From Monarcha castaneiventris obscurior (lineage: Eukaryota > Chordata > Aves > Passeriformes > Monarchidae), in NCBI GenBank assembly GCA_026261815.1, contig JAMPIT010000701.1, forward strand, positions 124,001 through 188,000: 64,000 nt of DNA, in the 5' to 3' direction. The notes beneath the pieces are model-generated. The model was not told where the DNA came from. It did no database searches and saw only the letters and a program-made list of their open reading frames with translations. Below, in pieces: positions 33,660-45,084 of the stretch. Both the position numbers and the translations under genes were made by a program. Each line of letters begins with the position of its first letter. Within the stretch, counting starts at the first letter, position 1.

Positions 33660-34500
33660 TCCGTGATTTGTCATTTTGTTGAGGAGGGATACTAATAAAC
33701 ATCTTGTTGGGCACCTACAACCAGGCAAGGTCACCCCACCACACATCTCCACGTGACTCTGGAATACCTCCAAGGACAGAAACTCCACAGCCTCTCTGGG
33801 GAACTCATACCTGGGCTTGGTCACCCTTGTAGTAATAAAGTGTTCCCTGATGTTCCTCAGGAACCTTCTGTGTTTCAGTTTTTCACATTCCCTCATGTTC
33901 TGTCAGTGGCACCTCTGGGAAGAGCCTCCTTCAGGGGTTGAGACACATTGCTGAGGTCTCCCCAAGCCTTCTCCTCTCCAGGCTGAACAGTCCCCTCTCT
34001 CTCAACCTTTCCTCCTGGCAGAAATGCTCCGATCCCTTAATCATCTGTGTGGGCCTTCCCTGGACTCTCTCCAGTAGTTCTGTGTCTCTTTTGTACTGGG
34101 GAACCCAGAACAGCAGGTGTGGCCTCTTCAGTGCTGAGGGGAAGGGAAGGATCCTGTCTCAACTCGTTGCCTCATTCTTCTTAATACTGCCTGGGATACC
34201 AATATCCCATTGCAGGAAGAGCTTATTCCTCGACTATGAGCCCACCATAGCCCTAAGGTCCTTTTGTGCCCACATGTTTTGCAGCTGGGTGTCCCCCACG
34301 ATGTGCTGGTGCCTGGTCTTGTTCCTCCCCTTGTACAGGAATTTGCACTTCTCCTTGTTGAACTTGAACTGTTTCCTGTCAGCCCTTTTTTTCTCCAGCC
34401 TGTTCAGGTCCACCTGGATGACAGCAGAATCCCTCAGTATATGAGCCACCTCTTCCATTCTTGGATCATCATCCAAGATGCTAAGAGGACTCTCCACCCC
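33660..34500 (-). mobile_element. CR1-type LINE fragment, minus strand
   Basis: Degenerate RT C-terminal coding traces on the minus strand, with LNRLEKKRADRKQFKFNKEK near 34400 and FPREAVEFLSLEVFQSHVE near 33780. Stops are frequent. The part 33665-34150 is repeated inverted at 36940-37390. Confidence 0.8.
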
Positions 34501-35361
34501 TTACCCGCAATCACTAATGGAGATATTAAAAAGGACAGAATGTGAGTATTGACCCCTGGGCCACACTGCTGATTGCTGGCCTCTGCCTGGGCTACCCTGT
34601 GCCCTGGTGTCTGCTGGAGCCTCGGACTCCCGCGGGGCTGATGTTCAAGGCCACTGGATCCACCCAGTTCATTTCTGGTTGTCTCTCTTGTCCGCCTGGT
34701 TGGAGACAGGGTCCCTCTAGTCCTGGTCGTGGGATTCTCCACTTCCTTCTTGTAAAAAATAGCCTAGAATGCCATTCCATAAGATTATGTGGGAAAAAGA
34801 CTGGGGGTAGAATTACATTTTAATAAACAGAGATTGTGTTTGGCGTGCCCAACTCCCCTACATGCTAAGGGGACTAAACAGAGGGAGGAGAGTGGAGACC
34901 CCATGGCCAGGCTCTGCCAAAGCCCTTGCAGAGGAGGGAATTTGGTGATGATTTGAAGCTGATCAGCTGCACAGCAGCTGAAAACCAAGGGACATACAGG
35001 AGGATGTCCTGCTGTTGAACCAGCAGCCACTGGGAAATCCTTCTCCTTGGACTGACCATGTCCCTTAAGGTTATCTTAGGTACTGAGATACTCACGCCCA
35101 AGGTACGACCACCACTCACTGAGTAACATGTAAGACTAAAGTCACTCAAGCTCCACCTAAATGTAAAGAAAGAGTACCAAAGAGAGTTAAGAATGCGGAG
35201 AAGTTGGGATAACTCCTTTGTAACTTCTGGGATCAGTGGATGGCCGAACCTGTCTTCTCCCCCTGTAGGGATGCTGATTGGGTAAGAACTGTACTCTGTG
35301 CACATGGAATGATTACTTCAAGCCAGTTTTTACTGGGGATAAGAGCTTGATAGTATATTGC
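34501..35361. other. Unassigned sequence
   Basis: No exon or clear repeat recognised. Confidence 0.45.
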
Positions 35362-35681
35362 TGTCCTGGGGTGATGTTACGAAGCTGCTTTATTCCTTAA
35401 CCGTCCACCCAATGCCCAAAGATGCTGTGCCTTTAAGATGGACCTGGGGGTGTCTGTCCCCTTTCTGGGAATTTGTTGTAATTTGAGGTTTTGGTTTGTT
35501 TTCCCTGTTCTATGCTGTTTGATTTTGTGTTAATGAACAGTTTGGTTTGTTTTTTTCCACTTTCACTTCTTGTGACCCACTTATCTTATTGGTGGAGGAA
35601 AAGGGAAGGCCCTTTTCCCTTCGGAGGAGACACTCACTCAGGAGTGTTTCCTCCTGAAGTTTTGTCTCCCAAACCTAGACA
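35362..35681 (+). mobile_element. Solo ERVL-type LTR, 320 bases
   Basis: TGTCCTGGGG...AACCTAGACA, flanked by ATTGC (35357-35361) and ACTGC (35682-35686), a four-of-five match. Shares the TCTTATTGGTGGAGGAAAAG region and TTTCTCCT..TTTGTCTC end with the LTR at 46050. Confidence 0.75.
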
Positions 35682-35767
35682 ACTGCTTCGAATATATTTT
35701 TTTGTTCATATACTATCACTGGCAATTCTTGAAATTTAACCTGTCACAGTTTTATTAATAAAGAGTG

Positions 35768-36325
35768 TGTACTAGTTTGAAAGCAAACCAGTGGGAGATC
35801 CCAAGCTGCAATTACAATTAAATGTAAATTTAAGATAAAGGCAATAATACAGAAACACTAGCTTAAACTGACAGAGTCAGGATACAACCTGACACCCTGT
35901 CGGTCAGGGTGGTGCTAGCAGTCCGATTAAATGGCTGCAGTCCTCCTGAAGTGGTGGATGTGGTTCTGTTGAAGCAGTGATCCTGTAGAAGGGTCTGCTC
36001 TTCCTCTGAAGGTCCAGTGGTGGTTATGTAGCTCTTGTCCTCTGGGAACCCAGTAGGTAATGGCTCAGTGTGGTGTTCCAAACCTCAGATGATATCCAGG
36101 GTGGAATGCTTGGTTCCTCCCGCTGGGTGGAGCATCTCACAATGGGGCGATGTAATTCTATGAGTCAGGAAGTGAGGCTTGATGGCCCGTTAACAGAAGA
36201 TATCTCCCGGAGGGGGTTACCGGGGATGCGTCACAGAAGAGATAAAGAACACTGCCCCACCTGGTTTTAACAGATGGTGATAGAATATACACTTTTGGTT
36301 ACATCTTACCTTGTAACCTAAGACA
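35768..36325. mobile_element. Solo LTR (family copy 2 of the 8543 element)
   Basis: TGTACTAG...CCTAAGACA with the shared internal GGTTCCTCCC and GGAGCATCTCACAAT blocks. The flanks do not form a convincing TSD. Confidence 0.75.
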
Positions 36326-36550
36326 GATACAAAGTCCAGTGTTAGATACTGAACTGACTCATATCCAGTACAATACTACCAAAAAGTACCGGTAAAAATG
36401 GCTACTACAGGGGGAATGAGCAGCCAGTGTGTTCAACTGAAACATGCCTGAAAGGAGAGTCTCTGCTTCAGTGGCACAAAGACTGCTGGGAGACCAGGAG
36501 CCAGGAGTGAGGCCCAGGGGTCAGTCCTGCTGCGGTCCTGGTCACCTTCT

Positions 36551-37390
36551 TCATGACTGACCCCAGTGATGGGCAGAGAGCACCCTCAGCAAGTCTGCTG
36601 AGGGCACCAAACTGGGAGGGGTGGCTGATCCCCCCTGGCCATGGATGGTCCTTCTGCCATCCGGAGGGACCCAGACAGGCTGGACAAATGGACTGACAGG
36701 AACCTCTTGGGGTTCAGTGTGGAGAACTGCAAAGTGCTGAGAGAGGGACAAGCCTGGGCAGCAGCACAGGCTGGGGGACACCAAGCAGAGCAGTTGGACA
36801 GTGGGAGACATCAGGGTCCTTGTGGACACTGAGTTAAACATGGGAGAGCAATTTGCCCTTGCCCCAAAGAGGGATCATGGTCTCTAGGCTGCATTAGGAG
36901 GAACAGTGCCAGCAGGTCAAGGGAAGGATCCTTCCATTCTCCTCAGCACTGAAGAGGCCACACCTGCTGTTCTGGGTTCCCCAGTACAAAAAGAGGCACA
37001 GAACTACTGGAGAGAGTCCAGGGAAGGCCCACACAGATGATTAAGGGATCGGAGCATTTCTGCCAGGAGGAAAGGTTGAGAGAGAGGGGACTGTTCAGCC
37101 TGGAGAGGAGAAGGCTTGGGGAGACCTCAGCAATGTGTCTCAACCCCTGAAGGAGGCTCTTCCCAGAGGTGCCACTGACAGAACATGAGGGAATGTGAAA
37201 AACTGAAACATGGGATGTTCCCGAGGAACACTTTATTACTACAAGGGTGACCAAGCCCAGGTATGAGTTCCCCAGAGAGGCTGTGAAGTTTCTGTCCTTG
37301 GAGATATTCCAAAGTCATGTGGAGATGTGTGGTGGGGTGACCTTGCCTGGTTGTAGGTGCCCGTCAGTATCCCTTCTCAACAAAACAACA
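36551..37390 (+). mobile_element. CR1-type LINE fragment, plus strand (inverted partner of 33660-34150)
   Basis: The part 36940-37390 is the reverse complement of 33665-34150. Upstream it continues with a degenerate RT trace (DPDRLDKWTDRNLLGF near 36670). Stops throughout. Confidence 0.8.
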
Positions 37391-37409
37391 AATCACGGAC
37401 AATTAGGAA

Positions 37410-38176
37410 AAAATACAGTAATTTTTCAGGAAAACTCACGATTCCCAGGAAGGGCTTTTTCAATTATACCATGAAGGAACATTTTTTTTCCCCAAGCACA
37501 TAAAACTTCCTTCGAAGTATTTTTCATTCTGATGCATGATGTAGATAATTTCAGAGCTGGTCACTATAACAGATCTGTCCTCTCCTCCATTAGCTTTGTT
37601 CAGGAGACACAAATCAGGCAACAGCCTCATTACAATGTGATTTGATCACTGCCTGTACATTATTGACCTTTGAAATGCAGAGTAACCTATTCATTGCCAT
37701 CAGAAAAGAGACCTATTTATCCTCACTAGAAAACTACAGTATCTCCAGAAGCTCAGGGTCAGGCTCTGCAGTAGCAGGGCCTATGGAGCAGAGGGGAATG
37801 AATTTGCCTTTGTGGCTGCTGCCATCAGCAATGCTAAAAGTGTACAAAGCTCTGGCCTTACAGACATCATAAAAAGAAACCTGTTTGGCTGGGATGTCCA
37901 AGAAGATCCCAATCTTTGACAAATAGCCAGTCACAGTCAGACAAGTCCAAGGATTCGTGTAGGCCCAATAATCTTGCCCATCTGCACGTGCGATAACCCA
38001 GAAGCCATTCTCAGGGCACAGAGTCAGTGTCCCTTTGCAAGTCACAGATTCCTGGGAAACACCCAAGGCCCAGCTCCTTCTTCTCCCAACTACTTCTCCA
38101 GTAGTGTTTCCCAGATGTGTATCCTTCCTTTGCCAACACAGAAATGTGGGAATCAAATCTCTTCTCCTTGCTGGGC
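37410..38176 (-). pseudogene. Inverted, truncated B30.2 exon plus 3' UTR copy of the receptor gene
   Basis: On the minus strand the sequence matches the receptor's last exon from the KRFDSH segment (38176) to the stop region (37713-37715) and on through its 3' UTR to about 37410. It lacks the PRY half and the splice acceptor. A frameshift lies near 38085, and a CAG-to-TAG change makes a premature stop at 37734-37736. The polyadenylation signal is lost. The stretch from WALGV to KQVSFYDV is otherwise very close to the parent, so the duplication is not ancient. Not expressible as a domain by itself. Confidence 0.93.
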
Positions 38177-38199
38177 AAAAATCAGATCACAACAGTGTC

Positions 38200-38480
38200 A
38201 GTATGGTGCAGGGTCCATTGTGACACTGTCCAACTTCACGAAACCAAGGAACCCCTGTGACACTATGAAACCTCATGTTACCAAGGGGCCACTGTGACAC
38301 TGTGGGGGTTCGTGTAAACAATGGCCCATTGTGAAACTGCAGAACTAAGGAGACCACTGTGACACTGTGGGGCCCCATGGAAGCAAGGGGCCATTGTGAC
38401 ACTGCAGAACCTCATAGAACAAAAGGGCCATAATGACACTGTAGGGCCCCATGGAACCAAGGGGACCATTGTGGGACCCG
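38200..38480. repeat. Tandem repeat with TGTGACACTG core, about 40-bp period
   Basis: Six to seven imperfect units, each with CCA(T/C)TGTGACACTGY, then GGGCCCCATGGAACCAAGGG or a variant. Both strands give spurious short frames. Confidence 0.85.
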
Positions 38481-39160
38481 ATGTGATCATGAATCCTACA
38501 TGGAACCTGCTCCAGGTGGGTTTCACTTTCCATGCTTCTGCGGGTCCTACCAGGATCCTTCTTCAGCACGGGCTTCCTGCGGGGTCATGGCCTCCTTTGG
38601 GAATCTATCTGCTCCAGTGTGGGATCCTGCATGGGTTTCAGGTGGATCTCTGCTCCATCATGAACCCCCACAGGCTGCGAATGGATTTTCTGCTTCATCA
38701 TGGTTTGCAAATGGACAGTAAGTGTGTCCAGCTGTGTCATCGGGGTGGGGGAAATTTCTGGGGACCTCCTGCACCCCCAGCCCTGCTCCTCATCCCAACT
38801 GGATGGAGCTGCTGGGACAGAGGGGGGATCCTGAGTTCTCCCCAGTGTCCCTCCACCCATGGACAAGCTTTGGGGCACTTTGAAGCCATTTTGGGGGTGA
38901 AGTTGGAGGGCAGAGGGACATTTGGGAGGGCAGAGGGACACTTTCAGAGGATTTTTGGAGTGTCCCTGTGTCCCTCTCCCCAAATCTCCCCCCTCCTCTG
39001 GCACTTGCTTCCCTGGCCCCAGTGGTCTCTCCTGCGCCCCCAAAGGAGGGGGGATACCCAATTCCCTCGGTCCCGGGTTCCTCCCTAACCCTGGCAGCAC
39101 AACAGGGCGCAGAGGGCTGGGGCCAGGGCAAGCAGCACACTGTGCAAGGGGGTGGTGCAT
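38481..39160. other. Unassigned GC-rich sequence
   Basis: No recognised domain. Long minus-strand open stretches continue from the neighbouring minisatellite and are not supported. Confidence 0.4.
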
Positions 39161-39674
39161 GGCCAGGGTGACTGCGGGAAGGGCTGTGCTAGTGAGGCAT
39201 TGGCATCCCCGGGTGATGGCCGGGATGACTGCGGGAAGGGCTGTGCTAGTGAGGCACTGGCCTTCCCGGGTGATGGCCGGGATGACTGCGGGAAGGGCTG
39301 TGCTAGTGAGGCATTGGCATCCCCGGGTGATGGCCGGGATGACTGCGGGAAGGGCTGTGCTAGTGAGGCATTGGCATCCCCGGGTGATGGCCGGGATGAC
39401 TGCGGGAAGGGCTGTGCTAGTGAGGCATTGGCATCCCCGGGTGATGGCCGGGGTGACTGCGGGAAGGGCTGTGCTAGTGAGGCATTGGCATCCCCGGGTG
39501 ATGGCCGGGATGACTGCGGGAAGGGCTGTGCTAGTGAGGCATTGGCATCCCCGGGTGATGGCCGGGATGACTGCGGGAAGGGCTGTGCTAGTGAGGCATT
39601 GGCATCCCCGGGTGATGGCCGGGATGACTGCGGGAAGGGCTGTGCTAGTGAGGCATTGGCATCCCCGGGTGATT
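39161..39674. repeat. 57-bp minisatellite, nine near-identical copies
   Basis: Each unit contains GACTGCGGGAAGGGCTGTGC and ATCCCCGGGTGATGGCCGGG. Copies differ by single bases (for example GGTGAC or GATGAC, CCTTCC or CATCCC). A period divisible by three keeps several frames open on both strands, giving apparent proteins of up to 410 codons with a 19-residue repeat; I regard these as artefacts. Confidence 0.97.
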
Positions 39675-39700
39675 TGGCAGGGTAATATGGGGCGGAGCAA

Positions 39701-39729
39701 ATGCAAATTGTAGTGCACAAGCAGCCAAT
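39701..39729 (+). promoter_or_regulatory. Octamer (ATGCAAAT) and CCAAT motif pair
   Basis: ATGCAAAT at 39701-39708 and CCAAT at 39725-39729, next to GGGCGG-like and GGGGTAGGGGAGG sequence. This is the composition of a lymphoid-type promoter, but no gene start was found downstream. Confidence 0.3.
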
Positions 39730-39989
39730 CATGATGCAGCAAGCAGGGGTAGGGGAGGGAGGGGCAGTGGGTGGGACCCAAGAGCCAAGTGGGGTGAAGG
39801 GAGGTGTGGCCATGCAAAGTTCATTTAGAATGCCACAAAGAGCATGCTAGGAAAGCTCAGCACAGGGCATTTCAGGGGTTTGGGGGTTGGTGCCAGTGGC
39901 GTGCAGGTTGTGTTGTAAGGCACTCAAACCCTTGGCAGGGTGCCCCAGCCAAGTTATCTTCAGTTACCCTTATCAGAGCGCTCAGGAAT

Positions 39990-40700
39990 TCATCAAGGCT
40001 ACTGGAATGTAAGCAGTGCTAAATTAAGAAGGAAGACGTTGGAAAATGGAATGACAAGACAGCAAAAAAGGGCAGATAAAGAAAGACTGTGACATCCTGG
40101 ACTAAAACCAATCAGATTTTCTAAAAGGTGCATGCAGTGCGCATGTGTCACATAGAGGGACCAATCAAGTCATGCGTGATCGCGTGAACAGCAGCTGCAA
40201 AATGCATAAGTATAGTGTAATGTAAACAATAAACGGCCTTTGCGAAATCACATTGATTCGATGTTCAAGGATCCATTCTCCCGCAGGGTGGGACATGTCA
40301 GATGAGCGGGAGAGTCCATGCATGAGTATTAGCTGAGTTCCTTCTGGTTCTGTGGGCTCATATGCGTGAACGCACAAATGCAAGGATGACTTCAGTAATA
40401 TGAATCCAATGACAAAAAGCTGAGAAGGGTCCTTGCACAGAGAGCAGTTTATTGCTACAATTCGTGAAGGGCTCCTGAAGCAAAAGACCCCGAACATGTA
40501 ACAGGTCGATCTTAAGTACAGGGGTGTGGCTAACAGCAAGAGCCAACCAGGTAATCAGAACTGGGGTACATTACCATAACCGAACAGGCATCCTGGGAGA
40601 GGCTTCTTTCCCTCATCATAACCAATAGATCTTTAGCACCAGAGAGTGTCTTACCAAGAACACTCTCTGTCTCTTATACCGTAGGTCAATCGGCTGCCAC
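39990..40700. mobile_element. LTR-like sequences, possibly two
   Basis: An AATAAACGG signal at about 40230 on plus and AATAAACTGCTCTC at about 40450 on minus suggest two LTRs in opposite orientation. Termini not resolved. Confidence 0.4.
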
Positions 40701-42930
40701 ACATGAGGAGGTCAGAAAGGGCGTGGGAAGACAGCTACATGGGGGTGACTGGGGGTTTCCACTGTGTTTGCAGGGCTGTGGCCTCCTGGCTGAGATGAAA
40801 TGTAGGAGTGGTTTTGAGCACTGAAATATCTGAGATGTCCTCCATGAGAGACCATAATGTTCTATATTTTTTTGGGTGCAGGATTGGAAACAGAGCTTGC
40901 TCCCCTCACTCTGTGTATAGTGCTGGTATTGCAGAGACTCCAGGAACGGGGCATCCCACAATGGGGCATTTCTTAATTAACTCTAGACATAAAGAGTGGA
41001 AAACTCTGTGACTCAGGTTTTGGCCTGACTGTGGTTTGCGGTGAGCTGCAGTGTGTCACAGCCCTGGCTGTGCCTGGGACTGCTTTCTTCGGAGAAGGTG
41101 TTAGATCCAATGGGGACAAGGAGGACCTTATGGGGCTGGGGGTGGCCGTATGAAGCTTGAGAGCCACTATGGCAGGGAAAGGGGCTGTACAGATGAGGGT
41201 TGCCATCTGCAGCTGGGAAGTATAAGGGTCCAGAGCAACCATATGGGACTAAGGGAGTACATGGGTGGGGCAGCTGTGACCTCTCAACCTGGTATGTCAT
41301 CCAGAGCCACAACTTCCCCCATATTTCTGTCCCATGCAAACAGTTCCTGTGCTCACCTACAGTTTTAGGAATCTGTCTCTGCAGCAATCCTTCATCGTCC
41401 TTTGTCCAGGCCAGGAGGTGGGTACTCCCTGTGTCATCCCTTGTCCCCCCACAGCCATCACCCCAAAGCTGCTTGGGGGCTCTGGTTAAGGGCAAAGATT
41501 TGGTTGGGGCAGGCAGAGGAGACCGTGGAGGGGTGTCCCCAGATTGCGTGCTGTGTGGGTCCCAGGCGGGGACAGGACTCGGTGAGCAGAAGTGGGGCTG
41601 GGCTGGTGTGTCCCCAGGCTGGGGGTTGTGTCTGAGATTCCCTAAGTCCTGTGGTGTGGGAGTGCATTGGGGGCCCCTCCATGGCCTGTGGACTGTGGGG
41701 TTCTGGAACCCATGGGTGCTGTTGCTGCAGATTCTGGGTGTCTCTGGTGCACACTGCACAGGAGGCAGTCATCCAGCTCTCATTCCTCATCACCCACGGA
41801 CTGGATGCCACTTGCGTGGCACAGCCATGGAGTCTGGAAGAGAAGACTGGGGACTGGCACATCAGGCAGAGGGGGAGAGATTTTGACATTTTGATGGAGC
41901 CCCAAGAGGGCCGGTACAAGGTGATACCCCAGGAAGTGGGAGCTCAGCTCCTCATGGCAGGCACAGCAAATCTCCCAGGTGCATCAGTCCCCTGACTGTC
42001 CCTGATATCCCCACTGTTCCTTCTGTCCCTGCCATCCCCATGTCCCTGCAGATCACAGTGAACAAAGAGAAAGTGCCGTTGACATGAGCAGTGAAAGCAG
42101 TCAGTCCTGAGCCAGGGTTTCCAGGGTGGCAGGGGATGTCAGTCATCAGCACATCAAAATCAGTGTCCCCAGGAGGTGTGAGTCCCCAGGGGTGTTCCCT
42201 GGGGGAAGAGCTGGGAGTGGGGGATTGGTTGTTCTCAGGAGGGGTGTTAATGGGTGGCTGAGGGTCCGAGTTCCTCCCAGTGACATCGGTGTTGCTCAGA
42301 TGAAGATTTGGATGATGAGCACCCACTTCGGGATCTGGGTGGGCAGCCCTTGCATCTACAGCTACTGGCACCACTTTGTGCCATGTCTTGTCTACCAGCT
42401 GCGTGTGGAAGGGGCATCACCCTGCAGCGATTCTGTTCCTGAGGTACCAGACACAGTGAGGGGGGGAAGGGCCTTTGGGCGCAGGGGGGTGGGTCCAAGG
42501 TGATGCGTGTCCCTGCAGGGGATGACATTTAATGTGGCACCCCACCAAAACAAGTGAGGTGTCATTCCACCCATAATGAGTGAGGCATAGTTTCTGAGAC
42601 CACAAACAGGTGAGGGTGCTGCGGAATTTGGAGTGCCTGGGAGCCCAGAGCTGGCTTTTGAGTACAGGGACCCAACAGGGCTGAAAGCAGGGCAGCCCAG
42701 CCACAGACCACTGACATCCTTTGCATTGGGGTGGGTGGGAGAGTTCCTCCATGGGGGTGATGCCGCAGAAGAGGGAAGACAGGGGCAGCCCCACATCCAG
42801 CAGCCCCATGCAGGCAGCATTCAGGCAGGAGCAGAGCAGCTGGGGGTGCAAGGATGGGGAAACCCCAAAACGGAAACACAGCTCCAAGTCCCTCTTCCCC
42901 CTAAAACCTTGGGGCCATTTTGAGCTGTGC
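40701..42930. other. GC-rich region with possible exon remnants, unidentified
   Basis: Several short plus-strand stretches are framed by splice-like sites: before 41370 (TACAGTTTTAG), at 41460 (CCCCCCACAG) and 42050 (TCCCTGCAG), and a donor-like GTGTGAG near 42175. I recognise no family and find stops in each. It could be a decayed compact gene of the kind common in avian MHC-type regions; this is a guess. Confidence 0.25.
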
Positions 42931-43159
42931 CGCCCAAAAGGAAACACCTGGGAAGGGTAGCAAGAGGAAACCCAGCAGCAGAGGGGGAGGCGTGGTGGGA
43001 ACCCCTGAGCCCAACATTCCCTGCACAAAGGCGGCTGAACCGTCGGGCTGTGAAAGCAGCCACTGCTCGCAGGACAAGGGGCGCGGGCGGCACCGGCCAT
43101 GTGGGGCCATCGCCCCCTCTGCTCCTCCCCCGCCAGTTCTGCTCCTGGCGCGCGGAGCC

Positions 43160-43261
43160 ATGGACAATCCCGTTCTGCCCTTGTGGCCTGACCCCGCCCC
43201 TGTAAGGTGGCAGCTGCCTCGGGCCCCAGGCTTGGGCCCGGCCCGGCACCTCAGCCCCACG
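43160..43261 (+). other. Candidate first coding exon in a CpG-rich block
   Basis: ATG at 43160 opens MDNPVLPLWPDPAPVR and runs 34 codons to a consensus GTGAGT donor at 43262. The preceding 200 bases are CpG-rich (GCGCGGGCGGCACCGGCC, GGCGCGCGGAGCC). The downstream gene is not visible, because an LTR begins 29 bases after the donor. Function unknown. Confidence 0.3.
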
Positions 43262-43290
43262 GTGAGTGGGACCGGCCTCCCCTGCCGTGT

Positions 43291-43893
43291 TGAAGTAAAT
43301 AAGTTCACGGTTTGAAAATTTAATAGTATAATATTGAACATTTATTAATATATCAAAGGCAAGCAGAGCTGGGCGCTTAGCAAATTTGCCAGAGGCGCAC
43401 CTTCATTCATTTTATTGTGCACTTAAGTATCGTTTCAAACTGTTACACATTCATTAGGCTCAGAAACTAATTTACACTTTACTCAACTCTCCCCCCTCCC
43501 CGATCCCAGCCCCTTTAGCCAACGTGTCGCCGTTTCTGGCTCTGGGTAGTTTCAAAGTTGAAGGCAGGGATTGTCTTCTGATGTCTCTTCAGTTCCAGGC
43601 TAATTTATAGTTGACAACTCTTCCTTGGGAGGTGTGAGTTCGGATGAGATAGCGGCCTTCCTGGGGTGTCTGCGCTCTGTCTTCTTTGTTTTTTTAAGGT
43701 GTCCTGCTCTCGGACTCTGTGGGTTATCAACTTAAAGATATTTATTACCATGCACATACTACAACTGTTTCGAAGTTATAATTGACTCTACATGGTTTTT
43801 GCTTAACTATATGTTATCTTAACACTATTTCCACATAGTACATTATCACTGATATATGCGAGAGCCAACATTATTATTCACTCATTTATCACA
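43291..43893 (-). mobile_element. Solo LTR with 4-bp TSD GTGT
   Basis: TGAAGTAAATAAG...ATTTATCACA, 603 bases, flanked by GTGT at 43287-43290 and 43894-43897. On the minus strand it starts TGTGATAAATGAG and contains AATAAATATC near 43740, hence the orientation. Confidence 0.75.
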
Positions 43894-44145
43894 GTGTCAC
43901 TGCCCCAGGGCCCGTCCCCAGGTCCCTCCGCCCCCACCCTGACCTCCCTGTGGGCCCTGCCCCCGTGTCTCTGTGTCCCCCCACAGTATTGCTGTGTCCT
44001 GTCACCTGTAGGCTACATCCCCGTGTCCTCATACCCATCTCCATGACCTTATGTCCTTGTGTCCCCTCATTCCATCACTGTGTGCCCATTGTTCCTCTGT
44101 GACCCCCATACCTGTGCCCCTCCCACCATGTCCCCACGTCCACAT

Positions 44146-44699
44146 TGATATGCCAGAAAGACTCCATTACTGGAATAAGTAGTAAAGTAGGTACGTTTAT
44201 TCCAGCTGGGACACATGCGTGCAAAGTCATTCGTGCTGATAGCTGCATACAGCTTGGTATATATCGGGTTACAAACTCCATATTCATTAAGTTTCCCAAT
44301 ACACCTATACATATTCATTACCTAGCCCCACCTAGCCTCGCTTCGTATTATGATGAGCCCAAAAGTAATTTATATCTGCGTTGTGCTTCCCCAGTGTCAT
44401 CTGGTGGTCATGGGCAGGGGTCTCCGGGATGAAGTAAGAGTCCTCCTCAGATGAAGTAAAGAGTCTTCCTCATTCTGAACTTTTCACCTTGCTTCCCTGC
44501 ACATGCTCTTTATGTCCCTGGCCCAAGTCCAAACTTCAAGGCTGGTTTAAGTTCGTTTTAGGTTCGAAAACAGGATCTTTGGTCAGGATTCCTTCCTTTT
44601 ATCAATAGTCTTAAATCTTCTCATTCTGCTTTGGTAGGCACAGTTAGTGTTGAGCAAGCTGTATGCATTGTTTTTAACAAACAGCTTCTTGGCAAATCA
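44146..44699 (-). mobile_element. 3' LTR of ERV B
   Basis: On the minus strand it starts TGATTTGCC after a purine tract (GGGGGAGGAGGGGGAAG), contains GTATATACC near 44255 and GGAATAAACG near 44200, and ends GGCATATCA at 44146. The distance to the env membrane region fits a gammaretroviral 3' end. Confidence 0.65.
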
Positions 44700-45084
44700 T
44701 TTAACCTCTGCTTCCCCCTCCTCCCCCTGATTCAGTGCTTTTTGCCTACATTCTTAGATTTGTTTGTTAAGCTAGAAGACTAAACATTTTAGAAGCTTCG
44801 TAGTTAAGGATCAGTGTGCCCCAGACCCCAAGGTCCTCTCCAGAACACATTTTGTAGACTAAGACAGAACTATCCAGGGGAAGGTTCCTTGGGGAGGGAG
44901 GGCTCATTCAAGCCCCTCATTGGGGAATTTTTGGTAGATATGCTGATTAGTAAGACTTATAATGTGATACCAGATTTTTGGTGGAGGTGCATTGCAGTGT
45001 GCATTGAGGTGCATGCAACCCGGACGTAGTGCACCTAAGGCTCCTTAAAATAAATACAAAGGTAAAATCCCTTTTTTCCTTCTA

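Noticed and set aside
38585..39817. Open frame of 410 codons on the minus strand and others of 177-263 codons across the 57-bp array
   Set aside because: They exist because the repeat period is a multiple of three and its unit lacks stops in several frames on both strands. No start context, domain or splice support.
42417..43100. 227-codon minus-strand frame
   Set aside because: GC-rich shadow frame with many Cys/Trp/Pro and no family resemblance.
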